Shown here: positions 21,273 to 38,210 of the stretch, piece by piece
Numbering within the stretch: the stretch's first letter is position 1
Layout: each line of letters starts with the position of its first letter
From: Corynebacterium auris
GTDB lineage: Bacteria > Actinomycetota > Actinomycetes > Mycobacteriales > Mycobacteriaceae
Direction of reading: 5' to 3'
Assembly: GCF_030408575.1 (NCBI RefSeq)
Contig: NZ_CP047047.1
Span: forward strand, 1,103,991-1,167,990
Length of the DNA stretch: 64,000 nucleotides
Made by a program: the position numbers and the translations under genes
Notes under the pieces: model-generated
Told to the model about the DNA's origin: nothing
Seen by the model: the letters and a program-made list of their open reading frames with translations, nothing else
The model's database searches: none

Positions 21273-22450
21273 ACGCATCCGCTGTGAAGCAGTGGGATGA
21301 GGTGCTGATGAACACCTACGGCACCCCGCCCATCGAACTGGTCTCCGGGCGCGGGGCGTGGGTCGAGGACGCGGCGGGCGCACAGTACATCGACCTACTC
21401 GCCGGCATTGCAGTCAACGCGCTTGGCCACGGCCACCCGGCGATCGTCGAGGCAGTCGGAGAGCAGGTCGCCCGGCTCGGCCATGTGTCCAACCTCTTCG
21501 CCTCCGGGCCGGTTGTGCGCTTGGCGGGCCGGTTGAAGCAGAGGTGCGGCGACGACTCCGCGCGCGTCTTTTTCTGCAACTCCGGCGCCGAGGCCAACGA
21601 GGCCGCGTTCAAACTGGCCCGCCTCAGCGGCCGACGCCGTGTGCTGGCCGCGCACCACGGCTTCCACGGGCGCACGATGGGCTCCCTCGCGCTGACCGGC
21701 CAGCCCTCCAAACGGGCGGTGTTCGAGCCCCTCGCCCCGAACGTGGAGTTCTACCCCTACGGCGACGCCGACTACCTGCGCGCGCTCGTGGAGATGGACC
21801 CGACCTCGGTCGCCGCCATTTTCCTGGAGGCGGTGCAGGGCGAAACGGGCGTTGTCCCCGCGCCCGAGGGCTTCCTTCGCCAGGTGCGCTCGCTGTGCGA
21901 CGAGCACGGCATCCTCATGGTCGTCGATGAGGTGCAAACCGGCGTGGGGCGCACGGGCCGCTTCTTCGCCTACGAGCACGAGGGTGTCGCCCCCGACGTG
22001 ATCACGATGGCCAAGGGACTTGGCGGGGGGCTGCCCATCGGAGCGGTCATTGCCCGCGGCGGCGCCGCCGAGCTGTTCGGCCCCGGCGCGCACGGCACGA
22101 CTTTCGGCGGCAACCCCGTGGTGTGCGCAGCGGCGAATGCCATGCTCGACGTCGTCGACGATGCCTTTATCGGCGAGGTGGCGCGAAAGGGCGAGGAGTT
22201 CGCCCGCCAGCTGCGCGCACTTGACGGCGTGGAGCAGGTGCGGGGGCGCGGGCTCATGCTTGGCGTCGTGTTGGGAAAGCCCGTGGCCAAGAAGGCCGTG
22301 GCCGCCGGGCTCGAGCACGGCGTGATCCTCAACGCGCCGAGCGATACTGTGCTGCGCATTACCCCGCCGCTGGTGATCACGGACGAGGACATCACGGAAG
22401 CAACCCGCCGCGTCGCGCAATCGCTGAACCAGGCCGCGGCCCAGAACTAA
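21269..22450 (+). CDS. argD: Acetylornithine aminotransferase
   Basis: This is a 393-residue PLP enzyme of class III that converts N-acetylglutamate semialdehyde to N-acetylornithine. It has [18 protein letters not shown], the Asp of [14 protein letters not shown] and the Schiff-base Lys in [15 protein letters not shown] (about residue 250). The length is normal. It is coupled to argB by an ATGA overlap and followed 15 nt later by argF. Confidence 0.97.
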   Translation: MNASAVKQWDEVLMNTYGTPPIELVSGRGAWVEDAAGAQYIDLLAGIAVNALGHGHPAIVEAVGEQVARLGHVSNLFASGPVVRLAGRLKQRCGDDSARVFFCNSGAEANEAAFKLARLSGRRRVLAAHHGFHGRTMGSLALTGQPSKRAVFEPLAPNVEFYPYGDADYLRALVEMDPTSVAAIFLEAVQGETGVVPAPEGFLRQVRSLCDEHGILMVVDEVQTGVGRTGRFFAYEHEGVAPDVITMAKGLGGGLPIGAVIARGGAAELFGPGAHGTTFGGNPVVCAAANAMLDVVDDAFIGEVARKGEEFARQLRALDGVEQVRGRGLMLGVVLGKPVAKKAVAAGLEHGVILNAPSDTVLRITPPLVITDEDITEATRRVAQSLNQAAAQN

Positions 22451-23898
<1,448 letters not shown>

Positions 23899-23929
23899 AA
23901 CTTTTTATCCCACTGAAAAGGAGATTTTC

Positions 23930-25132
23930 ATGACCAACCGCGTAGTCCTCGCGTACTCCGGCGGACTCGACACCTCCGTGGCCATCCCGTACCTCGGCGA
24001 GATGCTGGAGGGCGACGTAGTTGCCGTCGCCCTCGACCTCGGCCAGGGCGGGGAAGACATGGAGTCCGTGCGCCAGCGCGCCCTCGACTGCGGAGCCGCG
24101 GAGTCCATCGTCATCGACGCGAAGGACGAGTTCGCGGAAGAATACTGCGTGCCCGCGATCAAGGCCAACGCCTTGTACCAGGGGGAGTACCCTCTGGTCT
24201 CGGCTATTTCCCGCCCGCTCATCGTCAAGCACCTGGTCAAGGCGGCGCAGGAGCACGGCGGCACCCACGTCGCCCACGGCTGCACGGGCAAGGGCAACGA
24301 CCAGGTCCGCTTCGAGGTCGGCTTCCTCAACCAGGACCCGGACTTGGAGATCGTGGCGCCGGCGCGCGACTACGCGTGGACGCGCGACAAGGCCATCGCC
24401 TACGCGGAGGGCAAGGACCTGCCCATCGAGCAGTCCGCCGCGTCCCCCTTCTCCATCGACCAGAACGTGTGGGGCCGCGCGGTGGAGACCGGCTTCCTTG
24501 AGGAGCTGTGGAACCCGCCGACAAAGGACCTTTACTCCTACACCGAGGACCCCGCCCTCGGCAACGCCGCCGACGAGGTCATCATTTCCTTCGAGGCGGG
24601 CGTCCCCGTCGCCATCGACGGCCGCCAGGTCAGCGTGCTCGAGGCCATCGAGGAGCTCAACCGCCGCGCCGGCGCCCAGGGCATTGGCCGCCTTGACATG
24701 GTGGAGGACCGCCTCGTGGGCATCAAGTCCCGCGAGGTCTACGAGGCCCCCGGGGCTCTGACTCTCATCACCGCGCACAAGGCCCTCGAGGACGTCACCG
24801 TCGAGCGTGAGCTCGCCCGCTACAAGCGCCTCATTGAGGCGCGCTGGTCCGAGGAGGTCTACGACGGCCTCTGGTTCGGTCCCCTGAAGCGTTCCCTCGA
24901 CGCCTTCATCGACTCCACTCAGGAGCACGTCACCGGCGATATCCGCCTGGTGCTGCACGGTGGCCGCGCGACGGTCAACGGCCGACGTTCGAACCACTCG
25001 CTCTACGACTTTAACCTGGCCACCTACGACACCGGCGACACCTTCGACCAGACGCTGGCCAAGGGGTTCGTGCGCCTGCACGGCCTGTCGTCCCAGATTG
25101 CCAACAAGCGCGATCGGGAGGCGGGCAAGTAG
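23930..25132 (+). CDS. argG: Argininosuccinate synthase
   Basis: This is a 400-residue enzyme that condenses citrulline and aspartate with ATP. The N-type ATP pyrophosphatase P-loop [11 protein letters not shown] is near residue 8, with [13 protein letters not shown] and SPYSxDxN-like [12 protein letters not shown] further on. The length is normal. A clear AAGGAG site lies before the ATG. A 31-nt AT-rich gap separates it from argR. argH starts at the base after the stop. Confidence 0.97.
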   Translation: MTNRVVLAYSGGLDTSVAIPYLGEMLEGDVVAVALDLGQGGEDMESVRQRALDCGAAESIVIDAKDEFAEEYCVPAIKANALYQGEYPLVSAISRPLIVKHLVKAAQEHGGTHVAHGCTGKGNDQVRFEVGFLNQDPDLEIVAPARDYAWTRDKAIAYAEGKDLPIEQSAASPFSIDQNVWGRAVETGFLEELWNPPTKDLYSYTEDPALGNAADEVIISFEAGVPVAIDGRQVSVLEAIEELNRRAGAQGIGRLDMVEDRLVGIKSREVYEAPGALTLITAHKALEDVTVERELARYKRLIEARWSEEVYDGLWFGPLKRSLDAFIDSTQEHVTGDIRLVLHGGRATVNGRRSNHSLYDFNLATYDTGDTFDQTLAKGFVRLHGLSSQIANKRDREAGK

Positions 25133-26566
<1,434 letters not shown>

Positions 26567-26579
26567 GTAATATGGGCGC

Positions 26580-27791
26580 ATGACTGTTCCCATCAGTTCA
26601 GGTTCGCATAACAATATTGCGACGCCGGGTACGAAGCCAAACTCCAAGCGCCGAGGGCGGGGAGTGTCCATCGTGCTCGGCGTCGTCCTCGTTGGAGTGG
26701 TCATTGCGGCCGTGGTGCTCGGCCGGGGTGGGGAAACGAATGACGGCCGAGAGAACGGGGGGAGCGCGCGGGCGGGCCTCACCTCGGTGCACGGGGTCAT
26801 CGGCTCCGAAAAGCGCGGCTTCTTCGAGGACCCGGAGGTGGTCGAGCGCTTCGCCGAGCTGGGTTACGAGGTCTCAGTTTCAACCGCGGGCTCGCGCAAG
26901 ATTGCGACCGGGGTGGACGTGGCCGCCCAGGATTTCGTCTCGCCCTCTTCCGCCCCCGCCTCCCAGAAGGTCGTGGAGCAGGTGGCCGGCGCGAGCGTCG
27001 AGTACCCCTTCTTTTCCCCGATGGCCGTGGCGAGCTGGCACACCATCGCCGACATCCTCCTCCAGGAGGGGGTGGTGCGCGAGGAGGGCGGCGCGTACGT
27101 GCTCGACGTCGGGGCGTACGTGGACCTGGCCCGGTCGGGAGCGCGGTGGCGCGACTTGAGTGAGGCGTTTCCCTCGCCGCGTTCCGTGCAGATTCGCAGC
27201 ACGGACATCCGCACCTCGAACTCCGCCGCGATGTATTTGTCCCTGCTGGCGTGGGAGTTCGCGGAGCGCGACAGCGCGCGGGCGGATGACGCGGGTTACC
27301 TCATCGGCGAAATCTCGCCGTTTTTCACTGGCCAGGGGTACTCGGAGTCGACGTCTTCCGGCCCCTTCGACGAGTACCTCGCGCAGGGGATGGGCGCGGC
27401 CCCGCTGGTGATGGTCTACGAGGCGCAGTTCATCGGCGAGCAACTGCGCCCGAATTCCCGGATCCGCAACGACATGGTGCTACTTCAGCTCAGCCCGACG
27501 GTGCTGGCAAACCACGGCATTGTCGGTGTGACAGAGGAGGGCAAGGAGATCGGCCGCCTGCTCACCCATGACGAAAAGCTGCAGAAGCTCGCGGCCCGCC
27601 ACGGCTTCCGGCCGGCGACGGCGGGCTCGCTCGCCGAGGAGATGGAGGCCCGCGGCCTCGCGCCACCCACTGACTACATCAACTCGGTTGACCCGCCCCA
27701 CTACGACCGGCTGGAAAAGCTTATCGACGGCACTGGCACGCGCTACGGCGTCATCGCCCCGCCGCCGGCCGAGGAGGAGACAGAGCAATGA
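26580..27791 (+). CDS. Membrane-anchored solute-binding-like protein, unknown function
   Basis: This is a 403-residue protein with a basic cytoplasmic start, one transmembrane helix (about residues 28-47, VSIVLGVVLVGVVIAAVVL), a Gly/Ser/Arg linker and a large extracellular domain. The domain begins with a segment reading like a type-2 periplasmic binding fold (LTSVHGVIGSEKRGFFEDP, and later GQGYSESTSSGPFDEYL, MVYEAQFI and VLLQLSPTVLANHGIV). No catalytic motif is visible. Its stop overlaps the next start by 4 nt, and the next protein has a similar binding domain joined to VWA. I recall the same trio near argH/tyrS in other corynebacteria, where it is also uncharacterised. Probably a cell-envelope complex. 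Confidence 0.85.
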   Translation: MTVPISSGSHNNIATPGTKPNSKRRGRGVSIVLGVVLVGVVIAAVVLGRGGETNDGRENGGSARAGLTSVHGVIGSEKRGFFEDPEVVERFAELGYEVSVSTAGSRKIATGVDVAAQDFVSPSSAPASQKVVEQVAGASVEYPFFSPMAVASWHTIADILLQEGVVREEGGAYVLDVGAYVDLARSGARWRDLSEAFPSPRSVQIRSTDIRTSNSAAMYLSLLAWEFAERDSARADDAGYLIGEISPFFTGQGYSESTSSGPFDEYLAQGMGAAPLVMVYEAQFIGEQLRPNSRIRNDMVLLQLSPTVLANHGIVGVTEEGKEIGRLLTHDEKLQKLAARHGFRPATAGSLAEEMEARGLAPPTDYINSVDPPHYDRLEKLIDGTGTRYGVIAPPPAEEETEQ

Positions 27792-29368
27792 CACGATTGT
27801 GGACGATTCTCGGGGCGGCGTTGGGCGTGGTAGCGCTCACCGGGTGCTCCCTCGGTGAAGACCTCGGTGCGGGCGGACCCGCCGGGGCCCCAAACTCGGG
27901 CGAACTGACCATCGTCGCTGCTACCGTGCTGAGCGACCTGACGGGCCTGTCCGACCAAGCGGCCGAGGACCTCGGCTTCGGCATAACGCTCGAGTTTCCC
28001 GGCGGCACGCTGGACAATTCGCAGGCGCTGAGCCGCGGGCAGTTCGATGGGGAAGTGGACGCCACCTGGTTTGCCACCAACCGCTACGTGCACCTCATCG
28101 GCGCGTCGGACAAACTGGCGGACGAGACGAAGATCGCCTCCAGCCCCGTCGCGTTCGGGGTGTGGGAGGAGACGGCGAAAGAGCTCGGCTGGGACGCGCA
28201 GCAGCCGACGTGGGCGGACTTCGCGCAGGCGGCGCAGGAGGGGAAGTTCACCTTCGGCATGACGGACCCCTCGGCCTCGAACTCCGGTTTTTCGGCACTT
28301 GTGTCGGTGGCCACCGCCGTCGCGGATACCGGCCAAGCCGTGGGACCGGCCGATGTTGAGCGGGTTAGCCCGACCCTGGCCGCGCTGTTCCACGCGCAGT
28401 CGTTGGTCTCGGGCTCCTCGGGTTGGCTCGCGGAGGCTTTTGCCAGCGAGGCGGACCGCGCGGACGCGATTGTCAACTACGAGTCGACGCTGCACCAGCT
28501 GCGCGACCAAGGCCACCCGATCTCCGTCATCGTGCCTTCCGACGGCGTGATCACCGCCGATTATCCCTTGTCCACCTTGGCGAACCCCGCTCACCCGGAC
28601 GCCGCCGACAAAGTCAAAGCCTTCGCGGACTGGCTTATCGAGCACCAAGAAGACATCGCGCTGACGTACCGCCGCCCGGTGGAAGCCGTAGACACTCTCG
28701 CAGCGGAGATTGAAGCCCAGCAGGTCATTGAGCTTCCCTTTCCTGCGAATCAGGGCGTGGTCGACGACCTGCTCCTCGCGTACAACAACGAGTACCGCCA
28801 GCCGGGTACTACCACCTTCGTCCTCGACACCTCGGGCTCGATGGTGGGCGAGCGCATGGAGTCGCTGCGCGCGATCATGCTGTCGCTTGTCGACGGCTCC
28901 GCGTCCACCCTCATCGGCGACGTCTCTTTCCGCGACCGCGAGTCGGTGACCTTCCTGCCGTTTAGCGACGAACCGCGCGAGCCGTTCACCGTGGAGTTCG
29001 ACCGCGACAACCCGAAGGTGATCACCGAGGTCAAAGCCTATTTGCACGTCCAGACGCCGATCGGATCGACCGCGATGTACTCGGCGCTTTTGGACGCTCT
29101 CGAGGCGACGGACACCTCCCAGGGCATCCCATCGATCGTCCTGCTTAGCGACGGCGAAGCGAATGTCGGCCCGAACTATTCTCAATTCGAGGCCGCCTAC
29201 CAACGCCTGCCCGCCGAGAAGCGACGGATCCCCGTCTTCGTCATCCTGTACGGCGAGGCCAACCGCAAAGAGATGGAGAAGCTTGCCGGGCTAACCGGTG
29301 GCGCGGTGTTCGACGCCTTGGGCGGCGACTTGGAGGCGGCCTTTAAGGAGATTCGTGGCTACCAGTAA
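27788..29368 (+). CDS. Lipoprotein with solute-binding-like and von Willebrand A domains
   Basis: This is a 526-residue lipoprotein with signal peptide and lipobox LTGC (Cys20). Residues about 35-310 resemble an extracellular solute-binding domain (LTIVAATVLSDLTGL; FTFGMTDPSASNSGFSALV). Residues about 335-520 form a VWA domain with a complete metal site: DTSGS near 347, the Thr in GSTAMYSALLDAL and LSDGEAN. VWA domains bind protein partners through a divalent metal. A binding-protein fold joined to VWA suggests it senses or organises other envelope proteins rather than feeding a transporter; no permease is nearby. Translationally coupled on both sides (ATGA upstream, 14-nt overlap downstream). 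Confidence 0.88.
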   Translation: MTRLWTILGAALGVVALTGCSLGEDLGAGGPAGAPNSGELTIVAATVLSDLTGLSDQAAEDLGFGITLEFPGGTLDNSQALSRGQFDGEVDATWFATNRYVHLIGASDKLADETKIASSPVAFGVWEETAKELGWDAQQPTWADFAQAAQEGKFTFGMTDPSASNSGFSALVSVATAVADTGQAVGPADVERVSPTLAALFHAQSLVSGSSGWLAEAFASEADRADAIVNYESTLHQLRDQGHPISVIVPSDGVITADYPLSTLANPAHPDAADKVKAFADWLIEHQEDIALTYRRPVEAVDTLAAEIEAQQVIELPFPANQGVVDDLLLAYNNEYRQPGTTTFVLDTSGSMVGERMESLRAIMLSLVDGSASTLIGDVSFRDRESVTFLPFSDEPREPFTVEFDRDNPKVITEVKAYLHVQTPIGSTAMYSALLDALEATDTSQGIPSIVLLSDGEANVGPNYSQFEAAYQRLPAEKRRIPVFVILYGEANRKEMEKLAGLTGGAVFDALGGDLEAAFKEIRGYQ

Positions 29369-30020
29369 GCAGTCCGGGGGCGGTTTTTCGGAGTTCCTCC
29401 GCTCGCGCAAAAACCAGGTCGGCATGGTGTGCGCGATCCTCGTCGTGGTGCTGCACATCGCTTTCGGCCTCGGGTTTTTGTGGCCAATCGCCGCCGTCGC
29501 CGCCTACGGGGCCGGCGGCGCGCTCACACCGCCGCAGAAGCAGAAAGAGCTGCCCCCGGCGCCGCTTGTGCCCACACCGCAACTCCTCGAAGACGCGTAC
29601 CGGCGCACCACAGCCCAGCTCAGGCAGGCGGAACCCGTGGACGACGTGCTCTACCAGGCCTATGCACTGGAGGACAACATCCGCTTCGTTCTGGGCCAGT
29701 GGGAGCACCTGGAGCCCACCCCGCAGCATAGGCAGACCATCTGGAACATCGTGAAAATCTACTACCCAGAGGTTGTGGGGACCTACCTCGCCGCCCCGAA
29801 CTTCCGCGAGGAGCGCGCCGTCGCCGTTGTCGTCGACTCGCTGAGCACGCTGACCCAGGCCGCCGAGCGCATCAAGAACGGGATTGTCGAAGACAACCTG
29901 CGCGCGATGGACTCTCAGGCGAACTTTCTGAGTGTTGAGCTCGGTGAACTGCCCGGGTTGGACGACGCCTACTCCAACGATGATGCCCCCGACCCCGGCG
30001 GGTACGATCGACCGTCATGA
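29355..30020 (+). CDS. Membrane protein of the VWA module, unknown function
   Basis: This is a 221-residue protein with a basic N-terminus, a hydrophobic hairpin (about residues 20-53, VGMVCAILVVVLHIAFGLGF and WPIAAVAAYGAGGAL) and a mainly helical cytoplasmic part rich in Glu, Gln and Leu. The plan is a little like XpaC-type proteins, but the match is weak and no motif proves it. The start is GTG 29355, set by AAGGAG at 29345-29350 inside the end of the upstream gene. It overlaps that gene by 14 nt and the next gene by 4 nt, so it is expressed with them. Function unknown. Confidence 0.78.
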   Translation: MATSKQSGGGFSEFLRSRKNQVGMVCAILVVVLHIAFGLGFLWPIAAVAAYGAGGALTPPQKQKELPPAPLVPTPQLLEDAYRRTTAQLRQAEPVDDVLYQAYALEDNIRFVLGQWEHLEPTPQHRQTIWNIVKIYYPEVVGTYLAAPNFREERAVAVVVDSLSTLTQAAERIKNGIVEDNLRAMDSQANFLSVELGELPGLDDAYSNDDAPDPGGYDRPS

Positions 30021-30190
30021 GCCTAGATCCGACGTTGCTGGAGATCCTCGTCTGTCCGCAGGACAAAGGCCCGCTGGTCTACGACGAGGACGCGCAGCTG
30101 CTCATCAACGAGCGGCTGGGCGTCGCCTACCGCATCGAGGACGGCATTCCGGTGCTTTTGAGCAGCGAGGCCCAACCCCACCCGAAGTAG
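30017..30190 (+). CDS. Trm112 family (UPF0434) small protein
   Basis: This is a 57-residue protein with the Trm112 pattern LLEILVCPQDKGPL near the start and LGVAYRIEDGIPVLL near the end. Only one cysteine is left of the usual two CxxC pairs, as in many bacterial members. Eukaryotic Trm112 activates methyltransferases; the role of the bacterial form is not settled. It overlaps the preceding stop (ATGA) and ends 18 nt before tyrS. Confidence 0.85.
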   Translation: MSLDPTLLEILVCPQDKGPLVYDEDAQLLINERLGVAYRIEDGIPVLLSSEAQPHPK

Positions 30191-30208
30191 AAAGAGCGTG
30201 AACCGAGT

Positions 30209-31474
30209 ATGACCGCACCCGTGAACATCGTCGACGAAATCGAGTGGCGTGGATTGGTCAACCAGTCCACCGACCTTGACAACCTGCGCCAGGCCACGGC
30301 TGAGCCGATCTCGCTGTACTGCGGCTTCGACCCGACGGGGCCGTCCCTCCACGCCGGCCACCTGGTACCGCTGCTCATGCTGCGCCGTTTCCAGCTCGCC
30401 GGGCACCGGCCCATCGTCCTCGCGGGCGGCGCCACCGGCATGATCGGAGACCCGCGAGACGTCGGCGAGCGCTCGATGAACTCCTCCGACACCGTCGCGG
30501 AGTGGGCGCAACGCATCTCAGGTCAGCTCAGCCGGTTTGTCGACTTCGACGGCCCCAACGGCGCCCTTCTGGTGAACAACAACGACTGGATCAAGGACTG
30601 GACCGTCATCGACTTCCTGCGCGACGTGGGTAAGCATTTCTCCCTGGCCACTATGCTCGGGCGCGAAACGGTCAAACGCCGCTTGGAGTCCGACGGAATC
30701 TCCTACACGGAGTTTTCCTACATGCTGCTCCAGGCCAACGACTTCGTTCAGCTGCGCCGTAACCACGACTGCGTGCTGCAGGTCGGCGGCGGTGACCAGT
30801 GGGGCAACCTCGTCGCCGGCGTGGACCTGAACCGCCGCATGGACGGCGCCCAGGTCCACGCGCTGACGGTGCCGCTTGTCACGGACTCTGAGGGCAAGAA
30901 GTTCGGCAAGTCCACCGGCGGCGGTTCGCTGTGGCTCGACCCGGACATGACCAGCCCGTACACCTGGTACCAGTACTTCGTGAACACCGCTGACGCCGAC
31001 GTCATCCGCTTCCTGCGCTGGTTTACCTTCCTCACCCGCGAGGAGCTTGACGAGCTTGCCGTCGAGGTCGAGCAGCGCCCCTTTGCGCGCGCGGCCCAGA
31101 AGCGCCTCGCGCGGGAGATGACCACCCTCGTCCACGGAGCAGATGCGACGGCGGCGGTCGAGCTCGCCTCCCAGGCCCTGTTCGGGCGCGCAGAGCTTTC
31201 TGACCTCGACCGATCGACGCTTGAATCCGCGGTACAGGAGACAACCGTCTACGAGGCCTCGCGCGAAGACACGATTGTGGATTGCCTGGTGGGCACAGGC
31301 CTTGCCGACTCGCGCGGGGCCGCTCGCCGCTCCATCAAAGAGGGAGGGGTCTACGCCAACAACGTCCGCGTCGAATCGGAGGAGTGGGCCCCTGCTGCCG
31401 AGGACCTGCTGCACGGCGAGTGGCTAGTGCTGCGCCGCGGCAAGAAGAACTTCGCCGGCGTCAGGTTCGCCTGA
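30209..31474 (+). CDS. tyrS: Tyrosine-tRNA ligase
   Basis: This is a 421-residue class I synthetase. The HIGH region is [18 protein letters not shown] (about 40-57), the tyrosine pocket contains [10 protein letters not shown], and the KMSKS loop is KFGKSTGG (about 231-238). A C-terminal S4 RNA-binding domain (about 350-420, [18 protein letters not shown]) recognises the tRNA. Full length. The region after it is the rRNA leader. Confidence 0.97.
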   Translation: MTAPVNIVDEIEWRGLVNQSTDLDNLRQATAEPISLYCGFDPTGPSLHAGHLVPLLMLRRFQLAGHRPIVLAGGATGMIGDPRDVGERSMNSSDTVAEWAQRISGQLSRFVDFDGPNGALLVNNNDWIKDWTVIDFLRDVGKHFSLATMLGRETVKRRLESDGISYTEFSYMLLQANDFVQLRRNHDCVLQVGGGDQWGNLVAGVDLNRRMDGAQVHALTVPLVTDSEGKKFGKSTGGGSLWLDPDMTSPYTWYQYFVNTADADVIRFLRWFTFLTREELDELAVEVEQRPFARAAQKRLAREMTTLVHGADATAAVELASQALFGRAELSDLDRSTLESAVQETTVYEASREDTIVDCLVGTGLADSRGAARRSIKEGGVYANNVRVESEEWAPAAEDLLHGEWLVLRRGKKNFAGVRFA

Positions 31475-31626
31475 GCTTGTCGACGTGGTGTGTGGTGTGT
31501 TGTTTTTTGTGGGTTGTGCTGGGGGTTTGTGTTGTGTGTGGGGTGGGGGTTAGTGTTTTGTTTCGTCGCCGTGAGGCGAGTGAGGGTTGATAATTACAGA
31601 GTTGGTTGCCGGAGTTAACGTTGAGT

Positions 31627-31655
31627 TTGACTTGTGGTTACCGGTTGTGTAGATT
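31627..31655 (+). promoter_or_regulatory. rRNA operon promoter
   Basis: TTGACT (31627-31632), a 17-nt spacer and TAGATT (31650-31655) make a strong vegetative promoter about 400 nt before 16S. No other equally good match was seen in 31475-32060. Confidence 0.65.
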
Positions 31656-31705
31656 GACTCTTTGCTGCTTGGGTGGCCCGGTTGGGTTGCTTGGGTGTGC
31701 GTGTG

Positions 31706-31730
31706 TTGTGTGAGAACTCGATAGTGTGCC
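31706..31730 (+). promoter_or_regulatory. Leader copy of the rrn GTGTGAGAACT box
   Basis: GTGTGAGAACTCGATAGTG here matches GTGTGAGAACTGTATAGTG in the 16S-23S spacer at 17 of 19 positions. Such repeated leader/spacer boxes in actinobacterial rRNA operons are linked to RNA processing or antitermination; which one applies is inferred. Confidence 0.55.
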
Positions 31731-32060
31731 AATGTACTTTTGTTTGTGGGTTGGTTGTGTGCTGCTTGCGCTGGCTGCTGCTGTTTTGTGGTGGTGGTTG
31801 GTGTGTGCCGGCGGGTGGTGTCTGAACCATTGATGGGATGCTGCTTTGTTGGTGTTTGTGGTGCGTGATTGATTCGCGTTTTTGCAGATACTTTGTGCCG
31901 CCCCCCGTTTTTTGTTGTGCCCTCGTCGGGTTGGGGGGTGGTTGGTAATTTTTGGATGGCCAGTTCTGCTGTAGTCCTGCCTGTGTTGGTGGGGTTGTGG
32001 TGGTGTTGGTTTGTTTTGGTTGGGTTTGGGCTTTTCACGGCCTGTTTCTTGTCGAAACTT

Positions 32061-37005
<4,945 letters not shown>

Positions 37006-37030
37006 CCAAACAAAAAGAACACGACGAACC

Positions 37031-37066
37031 GTGCACGCGTCCACTATGCAGTATCTGACACACCAC
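37031..37066 (+). other. 3' half of the 23S processing stalk
   Basis: The reverse complement of this segment reads GGTGTGTCAGATACTGCATA then GTGGACGCG, which matches the spacer at 33863-33897 nearly base for base. The two strands would close a long helix around 23S. Confidence 0.65.
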
Positions 37067-37121
37067 CCCTATACGCGGGCCAACAAAAAACACATCATGG
37101 TGTTCATAGAGTCCCACGACT

Positions 37122-37242
37122 GTGTCGGTGGTTGATGGCGGCGGGGAAACGCCCGGACCCATTCCGAACCCGGAAGCTAAGCCCGCCCGCGCTGATGGTA
37201 CTGCCCCCGGGAGGGGGTGGGAGAGTAAGTTACCGCCGACCC
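37122..37242 (+). rRNA. rrf: 5S ribosomal RNA
   Basis: About 120 nt. The terminal helix GTCGGTGGT (37124-37132) pairs with ACCGCCGAC (37232-37240). The conserved CGGGGAAACGCCCGGACCCA and CCGAACCCGGAAGCTAAGCC segments lie between. The ends are estimated to within a few nt. Confidence 0.95.
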
Positions 37243-37263
37243 AACAACTTCACAAAAACACCG

Positions 37264-37296
37264 AAGGAGCGTGACCCACCCAGGGCCACGCTCCTT
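37264..37296 (+). terminator. rRNA operon terminator
   Basis: AAGGAGCGTG (37264-37273) and CACGCTCCTT (37287-37296) are perfect 10-bp arms with a 13-nt loop, 22 nt after 5S. The run of T after it is weak, but position and stem strength make it the operon terminator. Confidence 0.75.
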
Positions 37297-37346
37297 ACGT
37301 GTCTCTGCGCGCCTATACTGGGTAAGTCTCAACAGAAAGGGTCTGT

Positions 37347-38207
37347 ATGTCCGAAGGGATGAATCCCCGCAATGGGGACGACCGCCCCCGCCGCGGGCGT
37401 CGTCCGAACGAGCGCGGAGGCAAGCGCGGCCATGGCGGGAGCTCCGGCGGGAGGGACCCGCGCCGCCGTGAAGACGGAGGCATCAGGCACAACCGCTCCA
37501 ATCCCCACAGGCAGGGTTTCCGGGAGGATCGGATGGCGCAGAAGCTATCGGAGCCCGACCTTCCCCCGGAGCTCGAGGTTACGGACCTTGACCCTTCGGT
37601 GCTGCAGGATCTTCGCGTTTTGTCCAAAGATAACGCCGACCGCGTGGCCAAGCACATGATCATGGCCAGCAGCCTGCTCGAGGACGACCCTCAGCTCGCG
37701 CTGCGGCACGCGCGCGCGGCGAAGAACCGGGCGGGCCGCGTGGGCGTGGTCCGCGAGACGAACGGCATTGTCGCATACCACGCCGGCGAGTGGCGCGAAG
37801 CTTTGTCTGAGTTGCGGGCCGCGCGGCGTATTTCCGGCGGCCCGGGCCTGATCGCTGTAATGGCTGACGCGGAGCGCGGCTTAGGCCGGCCGGAGAAGGC
37901 CCTGGAGATCGGCCGCGGCCCCGAGGTACGCGAGCTAGACGAGGCCGGGCGCATCGAGCTCGCGATTGTTCTCGCCGGCGCCCGTCACGACCTCGGCCAG
38001 CACGAGTCCGCGCTTGCGACGCTCGAGAGGCTGGGGCCCTCACTGGACTCTCAGGGGCTGGAGCAGGCGCGGTTGTCCTACGCATATGCTGACGCTTTGC
38101 TCGCGCTGGACCGCCGAGATGAAGCAAAGCAGTGGTTCGAGCACGCGGCCGCGATTGACGCGGAAGGCGTGACCGATGCGGGCGCGCGCGCAAAGGAGCT
38201 CGGTTAG
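37347..38207 (+). CDS. Tetratricopeptide-repeat protein with basic N-terminal tail
   Basis: This is a 286-residue protein. The first 65 residues are disordered and very rich in Arg, Gly and Pro, a typical nucleic-acid-binding tail. The rest is helical with TPR-like repeats (AVALL-type helices around LRHARAAKNRAGRVG, AYHAGEWREALSELRAARR, GRPEKALEIG and YADALLALDRRDEAKQWFEHA). It corresponds by position to the TPR gene between tyrS and the HAD gene in mycobacteria (the Rv1691 position). The biochemical role is not known; ribosome association is a guess based on the tail and the rRNA neighbours. Confidence 0.87.
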   Translation: MSEGMNPRNGDDRPRRGRRPNERGGKRGHGGSSGGRDPRRREDGGIRHNRSNPHRQGFREDRMAQKLSEPDLPPELEVTDLDPSVLQDLRVLSKDNADRVAKHMIMASSLLEDDPQLALRHARAAKNRAGRVGVVRETNGIVAYHAGEWREALSELRAARRISGGPGLIAVMADAERGLGRPEKALEIGRGPEVRELDEAGRIELAIVLAGARHDLGQHESALATLERLGPSLDSQGLEQARLSYAYADALLALDRRDEAKQWFEHAAAIDAEGVTDAGARAKELG

Positions 38208-38210
38208 ATT

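Larger units (their letters stand above)
31475..32060 (+). other. rRNA operon leader and promoter region, strongly G/T-rich
   Basis: No protein gene is supported here. The plus strand is unusually rich in G and T with few A and C (for example 31490-31560 and 31730-31870), and small open frames are by-products of that bias. It holds one convincing promoter (31627-31655) and a conserved processing or antitermination box (31706-31730) that recurs in the 16S-23S spacer. The transcript start should be near 31662, giving a leader of about 400 nt before 16S. Confidence 0.7.
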
